From NCBI GenBank assembly GCA_022828595.1, contig JAKGHH010000003.1:9424934-9488933 (forward strand): DNA of 64,000 bases. Direction: 5' to 3'. The number at the start of each line of letters is the position of its first letter. The first letter of the stretch is position 1. Position numbers and translations under genes: made by a program. Below, piece by piece: positions 9,996 through 22,300 of this stretch. The DNA comes from Nelumbo lutea (Eukaryota; Streptophyta; Magnoliopsida; Proteales; Nelumbonaceae). The notes under the pieces are model-generated. The model had not been told where the DNA came from. It saw nothing but the letters and a program-made list of their open reading frames with translations, and searched no databases.

Positions 9996-10199
9996 TCAGT
10001 AAGTTAAGATTTCTTGGAATAAGAAAAATCCGGAAGTTCTTTTGGATTTGGCTGGGATTTTGGTTTTCGAAGAGGGTTTTGAGGGACTGAAATTTGTAAT
10101 GTATCAAATTTGCTTCAAATTCTTGAAAAAGTAGTTCTGGACCATTCAAAAAGTGATAGCCGAATCTGGACCTCCTCTCCCTCTGGTTCCTCTATCTAT

Positions 10200-11372
10200 T
10201 TGTGCTTCCTTCTTTGGAATTTGATTCAGCCGAGTGAGAGTCTGGAAGTGCCTTTTCCTGTTTAAAGAGGCCTGGACTACTACTATTCCGCCTAGGATTG
10301 GTGGTTTTTGTCGGGAAGTATATCTAGAAAGAATTAACACAATTGACATGCTGCAAAGAAAAATACCTGGCTGGTGTCTTTCTCCATATCCGTGCCCTCT
10401 CTGCAAGGCTGATGGTGAGTCCTGCTATCATTTATTAATATCTTGCCCTTTTGCTTGTTCAATTTGGGACTGGTTTCTCTCTTTGTTTGGGTGCAGATGG
10501 AACTCCCGCCTTCTGTTCAAAGCCTTTTCTCCTCTACCTTTGTTAGATGATCGAAGAAAGGGTAGAATTCTTTGGAGATGTACAAGGGTGGCAGTCTGCT
10601 GGACTCTCTGGGAAGAAAGGAATTAGAGAATATCTGTGGAAAAAAAAGGAGTAGGGAAGTGATAAAAAAAGCCATATCCGTCAAAGTAGTTCATTGGGTG
10701 AAGACATTGAAGTGGTTTGAGGGCATTCTACCAGGTGAGCTGATGAGCAAATGGAAGGAAGTCGATGATTTTGCTTCTGCTAAGGTGAATTATGGACATT
10801 TCTGGTCCCCACCTTCTGGTGGGTTCATAAAACTGAATTTTGATGGTATAGCAGTGAAGACAACCCGGGACCTTCGGGTATTGAAGAAGTGTTCAAAAAT
10901 GAGGAAGGAAAAATTATTGCTCTACTTTGTGGTCCAATAGGGGTGGGTGATGCTCTAAGAGCTGAAACCCAGAGCTGAAACCCTAGCTGTCATGGAAGGA
11001 ATTCAGAAAGCAAACAACCTGAATTTATGCAAACTTTCAATTGAGAGAGACTTGGAGTTGGTGATGATTAGTTGGCTGCAAAAGCAAGGGGATGACGGAT
11101 TGTGGGAATATATTCATGAGAGGAGAAGAATTTGAGGGCTGCTACAAGGAATGGAGCTTACTTTTCGATGGGTGAAAAGAGATGGCTAATTCCTTTGCTG
11201 ACTTTTTGGCAAGACAAAGGGTGGGAAGAAACCATTTATTTTGGGTTTGTTTGTAATCTCTTTATTTTTTCAGGAGAGATAAGAGAGTTTCTCTCTCCTT
11301 TTTCTTCTGTGTACATTCCAATGCTGCTTAATGAATAAAATTAATTCTGTTATTGATAAAAAAAAAAAAAAA
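10200..11372 (+). mobile_element. 5'-truncated L1-type LINE (zinc-binding RT domain, RNase H start, poly-A)
   Basis: The plus strand encodes a decayed end of a non-LTR retrotransposon ORF2. The order is PPRIGGF, CPLCKADGESCYHLLISCPF (the zinc-binding domain after the reverse transcriptase), a WTLWEERN-type motif at 10598-10626, and PPSGGFIKLNFDG at 10808-10846, the usual start of the RNase H domain. Frameshifts split the reading frame. The element ends with AATAAA (11334) and a pure A run at 11358-11372. The start is approximate; the reverse transcriptase core is absent. Confidence 0.8.
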
Positions 11373-12082
11373 CACTAAACCTGCTAATGACTGAGAACGT
11401 GTTCATCAAGGGTAACTGTAAGCATTTTGAGACCAAGGTTATACAGGTCCACCTCAACAAGGCATTCTTTCCAATTGGGTGATGTAGGACAAGCAGGCTT
11501 TGATACCAAATGATGTAATACACCAATAAAATTGAAGGTATCGGTTAGCTATAATACGGTCTAGATTGAAAAGGTCCTGAATCAAATCACCAAAAATGGC
11601 AGGTTCTCCATAGGAAGATGTGATTACAAAGAAGAAATAAAACTAGGTTTACATTTTTAATGAAACATGTATTGATATATTCAGAATGATGCATCATTGG
11701 ATTGTATACAAGATTAATCTAAATCATTCTAAGCACTTTTTTCTTCTTTCTTTTGAGTAAAACATTCTAAGCACATTTTCTACAAAAGAACAAAAACTGC
11801 CTTTGTGGAAGGAACTACCAAAGTTCAAGAAACTAGCATTCTAATAGATTTTTTAGATGAAATTTGGTGAAATGAAAGGTCATAAAGATCTGTGAAGTGC
11901 CCTTTATATATGATTACAATCGGAGAGTGACACAAAAGGATGATATTTGATATTTTGTCAACATCTTACAATTTTTTATACAACTCATGATTTGAATAAT
12001 GGATTCTAAGGGTTTTGATTTAAATCTTATGTCTGAATCTATCCATGTGTAGATTAATCTTATGATTTATACCATTTAGTCA
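11373..12082. other. Unassigned AT-rich DNA
   Basis: No coding frame, repeat or RNA gene could be supported in this 700-bp stretch. Confidence 0.4.
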
Positions 12083-12231
12083 TGTTAAAAGGTGTATGGA
12101 TACGGGTATTATGCCATTTTATCTTATTTATACCATCTCGTTCTAAACAAATAAATCTCTCTCTCCCTCTCCCTCTCCCTCACATCTACACATGTACAGC
12201 AGGCTTAATACCATTTACATGGTATCAGAGC
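12083..12231 (+). mobile_element. Candidate short LTR with initiator-Met primer-binding site (TRIM-like)
   Basis: TGGTATCAGAGC at 12220-12231 is the classic plant primer-binding site complementary to the initiator tRNA-Met 3' end, used by Ty1/copia and TRIM elements. It directly follows TTACA, a plausible LTR end. Going back, TGTTAAAAGG at 12083 could be the LTR start, giving a 137-bp LTR with a CT-rich block. I found no second copy of this LTR downstream, so it is a partial element or a chance match. Confidence 0.45.
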
Positions 12232-12731
12232 TTGTTCAATCACTCAAGAGAACATTCCAAATCTGATTGGTTGTTAGAAGGTGTTCAACTCCATCGTTGT
12301 GTAGTAGATGTGTAGATGTGAGGGTTTGCGGCTATGGTTTATCTTGGAAGCATTCACAGTGTACAACACTAATCCCTCTTGAAGCTCCCTGCTGTTGCAA
12401 CCAGTTCTGTAGTTACAGGCACTATAAGAAAATTTTGATTGATTTGTAAAGTAAGGTATACTCCCTGTAGATTCCATCACGAACCAGATATCCTTTCTTC
12501 GTTTTCTTCATCTTTTAATGCAATCAATCTAAGTTGTATGACTAAACTTCCATCTCGTAAAACCTTATAACCCTTTCTACCAAAAATAAAAAGAAAAAAG
12601 AAAAAAAAAAGAAATCTCAAACCTTAACATATTAGTCATTCTATTCTTCCAGTAGAAAATTATGTGTTTGGATTAAATATTGGACCCACTTTTCTAAGTG
12701 ATTAAATATTCATTTTCTTAAAAATTCTAAC
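12232..12731. other. Unassigned DNA after the candidate primer-binding site
   Basis: No second LTR or coding domain was recognised here. An A-rich stretch lies at about 12585-12612. Confidence 0.35.
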
Positions 12732-13019
12732 AAACTCGGCATCGTCGGTAAAGTAGATTGATTGGGACTGTGGGGTTTTAGTTGACACAGGGTTGCATTC
12801 CTTACCTGTGACTCTATTGATTGATGGGTCGACAGATTTCTTCAACCATCCAATCATGTGATCGAAGGACCGGTTCTCGAGGACAAGGATTACGATGGTT
12901 TTGATGGGTGATTGGTTAGAAGCAGCAGAGGAGTTGGAGGAGGAGAAGAGTGGAGACAGGAGGATATTCTCTGGTTCAGAATCTTTCCATGTGTGGTAAT
13001 GACTAATGAAGAGGTGGAA
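12732..13019 (-). pseudogene. Orphan exon of a non-specific phospholipase C (NPC)
   Basis: The minus strand has a 96-codon open block containing SPIKTIVILVLENRSFDHM, then IGWLKKS, NPVSTKTPQSQSIYFTDDAEF. ENRSFDHM is the signature near the N-terminus of plant non-specific phospholipases C (phosphoesterase family), which hydrolyse phosphatidylcholine and other phospholipids. The block is bounded by a possible acceptor (CTCCTTTGCTGTAG before 13019) and a possible donor (GTTAGA after 12732). No further exons of the roughly 500-residue protein were found within about 10 kb, so it is probably a gene fragment. Confidence 0.6.
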
Positions 13020-14600
13020 CTACAGCAAAGGAGATATTCCTCCAGTTTCTCTGTGAAGCTTGAATGAACTGGGGGTTTGGGGCGAAAGTTTTTTCCAATG
13101 AAGTATTGTGGAATTGGATTTTCTACGATTGCTCAAGATAGAGCCGAAACTGTCTTTCCACAAAAGATATTCGGAATTATAAAGTTCAGAGACAATAAAA
13201 TCATGAGATTTAGTTCAATAACTAGGTTGGAGTCTGAGAACATACTGGTTTTTTTTTAACAGATTGTCCAACTTGCGATGTTGTAATTGTAAAAACTAGT
13301 GGGCTGGATTTGTCCAGATATGAACTTGAGGTTAAAATTCTTAGCAGCAGTCGATTTGACTCTAATGCTTTTGTGGAATCACAAGTTCTTTCATGAAACA
13401 TGTACATTTCTGTATTTGCTCTCGTTGAGGAAGTTGGAGACCTTGCTTATTTAGTTGCTATCATTGTTGAGTACTTATGGTGTGCAGCTGTGGAAAAACT
13501 CGAAGTACATCCAAATCTATATGTTTTGACTGTACAATTACTAGCTCGTAGTGATCGCTATACAGAGTTTATTCTCCTTGATATCGGGTAGAAGAAAAGG
13601 GAGGAGAGAAAGGGGAAGGGGAAAAAGAGAGATCGGGGGGGGGGGGGGAAAGAGTCGTGAGATCAGGAAAGATGAACAATATTTTTTTTCCAAATAGTTA
13701 TGGGTAGTATGGGGATTTAAAAATATTATAACACGGATTTCAACGGAAATCTAATGGAAAGGGGTCTTTATTGCAAAACGAAGTATAGGGGGTCTTTGTC
13801 ATAGACCCCATAGTAGAGGGGGTATTTGTAATTTATCCTTAAACTTAATAAAAATTTCACTTAAAATAATAAAAATAATAACAATTATTAAAAATACTAT
13901 AAATTATTAATAAAACAAAATTTATTAAATAATATTTGTTCATATTAAATTAATAATAAAAGACGGTAAGGCTCAGTTTTGAAAGGGTAGAAATACAAAT
14001 TTATAAAATACAAAACCTCTATTTTGTATTAGTTTCTCTGTATTTCCAAAAGCTTAAAAGTCAAAATGCTCTTTATCTCAAAAGCTACAACCGAAGCTTT
14101 TGGTCTATTCGGGCTTTCCACCTACATCCAGCAAAAACTCGAACTCTACGAAACATCCTTCGTTCAATCGTTCTCCGCTTTCCAAAGTGAGGAACTTTGC
14201 CCCAAGCGACTGAGAAGCATCTACGCAGGTAGTTCTTCTCCTTTTAATTCCTTCAATCCTCTTTTTTTTTTTTTTTTTTATCGTTCCATTAATTTCCCCT
14301 TCTTCTTCTTCTTCTTCTTCTTCTTCTTCCATCAACTACTAATAGACATTTTTTTTCTTGTAGGAGGCTAATTACTAGCTGTTCTTCACCATGTTCAGGT
14401 ATAATCAACTGCCATTGCTCATTTTTTTTTTCGGATTCCATTGACACATTAGGCTCCAGGTTAGGGCTTAACATTTGTTAGTGTTCTATCATCAACATTT
14501 TTTTATGTCTATTTACATTTCAAGTTTCTGCGATCTGAATCATATATACATCTCAAAAAAGAAAAAGATAAAAGATAAAATAAAAATCGTTGGCGTAGCA
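13020..14600. other. Spacer with simple repeats
   Basis: It contains a G run at 13637-13648, an A/T-rich tract at 13850-13950 and CTT repeats at 14298-14330. The plus strand at 14066-14232 has an open stretch ending at a donor-like GCAG|GTAG. That could be an upstream exon of a gene further right, but no homology is recognised. Confidence 0.35.
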
Positions 14601-14617
14601 AATGATTCAGTCATATT

Positions 14618-14760
14618 AGAAACACTCGTTTGATGCGGTTTGGTGAACTATTTGTTAGAATAACATAACCTATTCCAGCTGCTCCTGTTACTGGATCGTA
14701 TGATCCATCAACATATATGTAGGCTTCAGGATTTTTCTGGGGGTGTATTTGTAGTGTTCA
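14618..14760 (-). mobile_element. LINE RNase H fragment
   Basis: Read on the minus strand, the segment encodes PPQKNPEAYIYVDGSYDPV followed by TGAAGIGYVILTNSSPNR. This is the start of the RNase H domain of plant LINE ORF2, with the catalytic Asp in VDGS. It is a short fragment. Just upstream on the plus strand, CACATTGGTAGTATGGGATG occurs twice, 33 bp apart (14849 and 14882). Confidence 0.6.
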
Positions 14761-14904
14761 GCTGGGACTAGGTGGACTAGTGCAAAAGCAGCCTGTGTGG
14801 GCACTGGGATTGCAGAGCGTCGTGGAATGTTACGATCCATTTGTTTCACATTGGTAGTATGGGATGCTAATGTGAGGTATCTCACATTGGTAGTATGGGA
14901 TGCT

Positions 14905-15211
14905 GTTGTGGGGTATATATGTGCTTGGGTCCCCCTCCCTCTAACACAGCTAGCTTTTAGGGGTGAATTCTCCTAAGACACGTATCAGAGGTGACTGAGT
15001 GGAACTTAAAGCTTAGGGGATGTCAAGGGGAACTGTATTTTATGAAATTCAGGGGTCTTTGGAGCACTTTGGAAAAGAATCCTTGTAATTTTGTTTCCTT
15101 CAGTGTATTTCTGTTAGGTTGTTGGTTTGTCAACTTGACAACCAGTATTTTGAGATGTACTGCTTTTTTCAAGTTCAATGAATTTTCCTTTTATCCTTCA
15201 AAAAAAAAAAA
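14905..15211 (+). mobile_element. LINE 3' UTR tail with poly-A
   Basis: A T-rich non-coding stretch ends in TCAATGAATTTTCCTTTTATCC and then an A run at 15200-15210. This matches the form of 3' tails of other plant LINEs. The body of the element is missing or is the opposite-strand fragment next to it after rearrangement. Confidence 0.45.
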
Positions 15212-16399
15212 TCCTAGATACGAATTCCCATATCCCCCAAACCACTCAATGCCTCCACCTTTCACCTCAAATCAAACACCACCAAATACCTACAACCTCA
15301 AACACTAATGCACAGCCTCCAGCCCATAAGCAAAATCTCAAAACACCCTCAGTTTGCTCTTGATTCCAAAACTGTATCAAATGCAAATAAATTAATCCCA
15401 AAAAATGCAGGACTTTTGTATTCAACTTTCTGTCGAGGAAACCCCAGTTGGTTTGCCTCTTTCATTCCCTCTCTACTTATTTTTATTATCTCCATATCTA
15501 TAAGAGACAGAAGAATTTCAATGCTTTAAATTAAATAAGATAAGGTTGTACAAATTTTGGAATTCAGCAAGAGTGCAAAACTCAATGAGCGTTTGATGCC
15601 AACTATTATAAAAAAATTGAAAGTGTCTCACAATCTTTTTTAATTTTCTTGTTGTAATTTCAACTTCAACCAATGATGAGGGAGATGTATGTGGAAGAAA
15701 AAGGCTGTTATGACTTTTCTTCTTTTCTAATACAGGGGTAATTTGGTCCTAGAAACTTTTTCCTCTTTTTGTTCACTGTTTTTGCAATTAGTTTCTAAGT
15801 AGCTGAATTTTCCAATAGAACAAATAAATTAAATTCCAAAATCCCATAAATAAATACATAAAAAATGAAGAAACTTATTTTCCAAAATAAATTCATTTTT
15901 TTGTTAAGCTTATTAGCTCAAGTTAACATACATAAGCATAACATATAAAACAAAATTAAGGTGAAAGTGAAGGCAATTGAATGTGGATCATACCAAAACG
16001 CTTCAAGAAACAACAATTTAAGCTTGTGAAACTTGCAATGTGTTTGTCTATTTCTTAGCTGCATTACTTAAAGCAGCTAGCGTGATGTTAGACACCGTAA
16101 TCTTCGGAGGTTGGGGCCTTTACATTGGTATAGGAATAAGTCAAGTCTGTACAAGCCCATATGGGGGAAGGGTGTTGGAGGCAATGGTTCTCTTTAGCCG
16201 ATATGTATAACGGGGGTAGGTTTTGTGATTTTGGTTGCAGTTCATCCTATTTTAGGTTGATCGGAGATTAGTTGTATTATTGTTGCATTATTTAGTAGAA
16301 GTTTTGCTATCTAATATCTTATCTGCAAAACCAGGTCTCCATGTATTCAAAAGGTCTTTGTTTATTGTTACTTAAGTTAACTGACTTACTGACAATTAC
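15212..16399. other. Unassigned spacer
   Basis: No coding exon, repeat pair or RNA gene could be supported here. Short open frames at 15178-15530 lack any domain-like character. Confidence 0.4.
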
Positions 16400-18180
16400 T
16401 TTTTTTTGGAAAAAGGTAATGTAAGTTTATTCATCATAAGCGAAAGAAGGTTACAACTCAGACCCAAGAAGGCAGTCTGAAAAGCAACCAAAATTACAAC
16501 CTCCACCAGGAGCAAGACTGAAGCAAAACAGATATATTAAGACCTCTGAATTCCCCAGATGTGGAAACCCAAGAGATCAACTTGCCCACAGCTCTCTGAA
16601 TTACATGATCAACATCCTTATACCTATTACAAAAGATTCTACTATTCCTTTCAGCCCAAATGGACCGCAGGATTGCAGCTGGAATTGTCTTCCACATTAG
16701 CTTCCCTATCTTACTAAGACCTTTCAGCTTCCAGGAACACAAGTTATCCTTAACTGATCTCGGCAAAACCTAGTTAGCGCCCAAAGCTTTAAGAAAATGC
16801 AGCCAAATCTGTAGAGAAAATGGACAATGAAGACAAAGGTGCTCCGTAGATTCTTCAACGGTCCCACAAAGCACACAACTTGCATCCAGAATTGGAATAC
16901 CCCTTCTCAACAAGTTAGACCTGGAAAGACATTTATCAAGGGCCATCGTCAGACCAAAAAGTTGGCTTTTGAAGGGCTCAGAGGGTTCCAAATCTGCCTA
17001 GCAGGGAACTCAGAACCTCCCACATTATCTAACTTATCAGCCATGGATTTCACAGAAAACACCCCATCCGGCTTCCATTTCCAGCACCACAAATCCTCCT
17101 CTAGCACATCAATCTTCTGAACAAGAGGCAGAGACATCAGCTCCAAGAATTCATCCAATTCCCAATCAAACAAATTCCTCCTTAAGAGAGGGGACCAAGA
17201 CACTGAATTCTCATTCAATGATAAGTAATCAGCGACAGTAGCCTCCTGATTGACTGCACATCTGAAAAGGTGAGGGAAGGAACTAGCAAGGGGACTGTCT
17301 AAACACCATTTGTCTTTCCAGAATTTTGTTCTGTCTCCTTTGCCCACACACATTGAAATCCCTTCCCCAAAGATAGGAAAGTACCTCATAATTCCTTTCC
17401 AGAGAGAGTTGCCCCAATTTGGAGGTGGATCTCTCGTTCCCCAATTTCCCCAATCAACCCCATACTTTTCAGCAATGAGAGATCACCACACATTCCTTTC
17501 AACTAAGAACCTCCCAATCCATTTGCATAAGATAGCAGAATTAAAATTCTTCAATTTCCTGATTCCTAGACCGCCTTCCACTTTAGGAAGACAAACTTGG
17601 TCCCAATTAACCAGATGGACCTTATTGTCCTCCTCCCAACCTCTCCAAAGGAAATTTCTCTGAAGTTGTTCCAACCTTTTAGCCACACCAACCGGGATAG
17701 GGATAAGGGATAAAAAATAAGTCGGAAGATTTGAGAGAGTACTTTTAATCAAGGTTACCCTTCCACCAAAAGAAAGGTATTTTGCCTTCCAAGATGCTAG
17801 CTTTCTCTCCATTCTCTCAATGACAGGACCCCAGATCGAGGAAGAGAGCCAGTTAGCCCCCAAAAGGGAGACCCAAATACTTCACAGGAAGATAATCAAT
17901 CTTACATGCCAAGACCTCATCACATTCCTCTAAATTATCAACCAGCCCCACTGGTATGATAGAGCTTTTGTTCAAGTTCACCTTCAAACCAGACACCACT
18001 TCAAACCATATTAAAATACCAAGGATGAGATTCAATTGGGACGGAGAAGCATCCAAGAAGCACAATGTATCATCAGCAAACTGGAGAATATTAACCTTTT
18101 CTCCCCCCGGGCAGATAGCAAAGCCTTCCCAACTCCCATCATCAGCTGTCCTTTTACAAAACAGGGTCACAAGTGCCACT
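16400..18180 (-). mobile_element. 5'-truncated L1-type LINE with RT core end
   Basis: Read right to left, the minus strand encodes VNILQFADDTLCFLDAS (the FADD catalytic motif of reverse transcriptase, ~18095-18050), then [36 protein letters not shown] and the zinc-binding domain (SCVLCGTVEESTEHLCLHCP, ~16890-16830), and SIWAERNSRIF. Stops and frameshifts separate the pieces. The 3' end shows AATAAACTTACATTACC and a T run at 16400-16407, the poly-A tail in inverse. The element is truncated within the reverse transcriptase domain. Confidence 0.85.
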
Positions 18181-18709
18181 AAAAGGTAATTTAAAAGTTA
18201 ATAGGCCATTATAAGGGTGTTTTAAGATTGCATAAAAAATAATAAAAAACAGAGTGCTTATAGAAGGCTTATGCCTAAGATGATGCGCAAGGTGCATCAC
18301 TAATGTGCCTTTTGAAAGAGGTCTTGAGGGAGGTACATGCCTTAAAATGTGCCTATGCGTACTTTGCTAAAACACTGATATTACCTTTAACAAATAATTG
18401 TAATAGTTCTTAATATATCTAAAGTTTTATAGCACTGTGTTGATTGATCCCATCTTAGCGTTTATGAAATTTGACTTTGAGTTGTTTCTTCATTTGTGCC
18501 TTCTACGATCTTGATCTGAACTCTTACCACGCATACTCTCTTCTCAGTGAACATTGAATTGCACTGGAGGTGCTTTTGACTTGCTCCATGAGGACACATA
18601 ATCAACAATGCATTTGATTAAATGAAGGGGCATGATCCCATAAATTCATATGGTCAATACAGCAAGGCAGGCAAGAACTGCTGAGAGGGAGCACCTTAGA
18701 TTTGCAACA

Positions 18710-19315
18710 ATGGTTCATGTTCTGGCATACACTATATCTTTTCTTCTCTTCCTTCATGGGTGCAGTATCAGTTGTCTTTGTTTCAGTCACAAGAATATGT
18801 TAGTATTGATTTTTCATGGTTCCTCTGCTGTCCAGTAACTGTTAATCACATAATTCTCTGTTCTTAAATTTGAAAAATGTTTTCTTTACTTAAAATTTCA
18901 CAGCATAGACCACAAAGCGTTGAATGTTGGGGAAGAGCTATATCAGGAAAAGTTACCTTTGCAAATGGGTTCTCGTCTTTACCAGTTAAAAGGGCTTAAA
19001 CCATCCATGTGGTACGAAGTGAAGATATCATATCCAGCTTCAGTATGTATGCCCTTTTTGTCCAGTGTTTACTTTTTCAGCCTTTCCTTTCTTGAAGCTT
19101 ACCCAATTTTCTTGAATAATAGATACCAGCTAGCTTCTCTATTTTGCTGAAAAGGCACGATGATGTCAAAGGTCTAAATGTAAAAAGAAGATTACTCAAC
19201 ACTGAGAAACTCATTTTTAAGGCTGACAGTCCTGACATCCTTAGTCTTCAGGTCTGAGTAAAATGTTTCACATTTAAAGAAGGATTTCATTGTTTTTGCG
19301 AGAAGTTTGTGAATA

Positions 19316-19364
<49 letters not shown>

Positions 19365-22300
19365 GTTGTTGTTGTTGTTGTTATTATTATTTTTGTGCAG
19401 AATGGATTGCATGTTCTTGTAATTGTGGAGCCTGCTGGAGTTGTTGCTATCCCACATGGTCTGGAGAGAGAGTTCATTGTTTTCAACATAGGTAAGCTAG
19501 AGATTATTTTCAAGCAATTCATAATATCTGTAGTAATATCTCTACCTTCTTCTGACTTTCCTCTGTCAACATTTCTATTACAGGAAACTAATTCTAATTC
19601 ATGTCACAAAGTTATCCGCTGTGGATATTTAAACTAGATCTTTAACTAATTTAAACTTGTATGGCTATTTGTTGGCTCCATTATGCATCTTCGCTGCATG
19701 CCCTTTAGGGTTAATTGCTTCCTGTCATAGGCTGAGAATCCTTGGACTCAATCAGTTCAAAATAAAGATACTTGGGTTAAATATGTTTCACGATGGTTAT
19801 GGGAAACTAAATACTAATTGAACCATCCAGATTTCAAAGTTCCTTCTTAGGCCTTCTCCATTGCTCCCAGAAAATGGTAACTCTTAATTTATTTGTAAGC
19901 TATAATCCAAATCTTGGAATCTTTATCTTTCTTACCAAGCCCAAAACAAAAACCTTAAGAACCTTAATACAGATTTCCTGTAAAAATCATGTTTTTGATT
20001 CTCTTCTGCAACCTTTCCTATATACACCTTCCATATTTTTTAAGTTGCATGGAATCATAGACCATAGAGGGATGGGTTTAAAAATTGATTGCAAGTTGTA
20101 GATCTGTAAATCATTATCATCTAAGCCTTGTCCCAAGTATATGGGATTGTCTACATCAATCCTATTCCACCATTCCATCTTTGACTTACTGATTGGTGCA
20201 AAATGCCATTCCAAATCCATTTGGGAGCCAGTGGTTGAAAAGTTGGAGAAGAGGCTGGGAGCTGGAAATCCAAATATCTTTCCAAGGGAGCTAAAATCAC
20301 TCTGTTAAAAGAAGCTCACTAGCAAATCTTACCATACATTTCTTATCTTTATTTCCAATCCCAGCCCAAGTGGCTCAGAGACTGGAGAAATTAGAAAGGG
20401 ATTTCCTTTGGTGTGGTAAGGAGGGTGAGTGGAAGACCCATCAGGTGAATTGGGAAACTGTTTGTAAACCTTTGGCTGCAGGGGACCTAGGTGTGAGAAG
20501 GTTAAGGCAAGTCAACATTGCTTTAATGGGGAGGTGGTTTTGGATTTTTAACTCCCAGCCTCAGAGCCTGTGGAGGCAGCTAATTGTGGAAAAATTTGGT
20601 ACCAGGAACAATGGCTGGGACCCATGTATCTCTTTCTCTTCTTTTGGTTGTTCGGCTTGGAAGGGAATTGAGGAGTTTTTCCCTAGTTTATTCAAGGGGT
20701 GAGGCTGAAAGTAGGGGTTGGAAGAAGGACCTGTTCCTAGCAAGAGCCTTGGTGTAACAATTCTGCCTTAATGGAGACTTTTCCTTCTCTGTTTATTATA
20801 ACTGAGGGCGAGAATGTGCTGGTGGCAGATCAGTTTGAGTGGTTTGGGAGAACAGAGACCTGGTGTCCTAAATTCAGGAGACAACTCAATGATTGGGAGA
20901 TTACAGTTCTATTAGCTCTGCTTCAGTAACTCCAGAATCAACATTTATACCCAAATCAAGATTTAATCGTCTGGAAATGGTCCAGTAATGGCAGATTTTC
21001 AGTGAAGTCCTTCTATAAGAATCTGATTGCTGGTGTTCCTCAGGTTTTCCACCAATTTGTTATTTTCAATGCCATATCCATTGTTAAATTATGAGCACTT
21101 GAATCATTCCTTACTACTTCAACCATGTCCTTTTTTGTCTTCCCATAGCTCTTCTAGGCACCTCAACTTGTAATAGATCACTTCATGTTGGTGTTATTAG
21201 ATGGTTTGCTGTGTGTCTGACCAAACAATCTTAGTATACTTTCTCTAATTTTATCACCTACTGGATCTACTCCTAAGTTTCTTTGAATGACTTCATTTCT
21301 GACCTGTCCGTAAGCCTAATTTTGCATTTAATCCTTCATTAGTTTCATCACTAAATACTATGCCATTTGCAAACAATAAGCACCATGGGACCTCCTTTTC
21401 AGTATGTTTAGTCAATTTATCCATGATTATTGCAAATAAATAAGAAATGAGTGCTAAGCCTTGGTGAAGATCCATTATAACTATAATATCTGATTTCTCT
21501 CCTATAGGTGTTCCAACAGAGGTTGTTGCACACTCATACATGTCCTTAATTAGGTTTATATACCTATTTCAAACTCGTTTCTTTTTTCAAAATCCACCAT
21601 GTGATCTTTTTTTTTTGATAACTATCCATCATATGATCTCTCTAGAGACCATATAGTCCAAATCAATACATGGAAGCAAGAAGGATTAATTTCTTTGCTG
21701 CATCCCATTTAAATATGTTGGGATACAAGGAAACAAATAATAGACGATTTTTGTTTGAATCCTACGATTTGATTCATAAATGTTACGATTTATACAATTC
21801 CTACGATTCATTATGATTTAAATCCATTCAATTTAGAACTTGTTCTCTACTTTTGCCATTTTATTTTGATTATATTTTTGTCAAGGGTGTCTTGTTTTAA
21901 AAAGCTTACTAAAAATTGTTTAATTTATTTTATTTAAGTCCATATATTGAGTTTATTTTATATCATATGCTGGATAAAGAGCCATTGTATATGGATTATT
22001 TGATTTTCAAGTCAAACCACCTGATTATATCATCTTAGACTTTTATTGTTTAAGTGGTAAATTCTATCATTTTAGGTACACACATGGTAGATATGACTTA
22101 AAAATAGGGTAAAACACTATTATATACATGTTTAGCCTTTTAGCATATCTATATTTAAATTTTTGACAAGTTTGTATAAAATAGAAATAATCTTATGATT
22201 TATGATACAATTCATGATTCAATGATTTAATTTTCTTGACGATTTATGATACGATTATGATTTTTAGAACATTGATCTAGGGACTAGCTCATCATCCTAC

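Noticed and set aside
16411..18190. AAAAGGTAAT at both ends of the LINE as a target duplication
   Set aside because: At the 3' end these bases lie inside the poly-A side of the element (ATTACCTTTTTCC then A run in the LINE orientation), so the match is probably chance.
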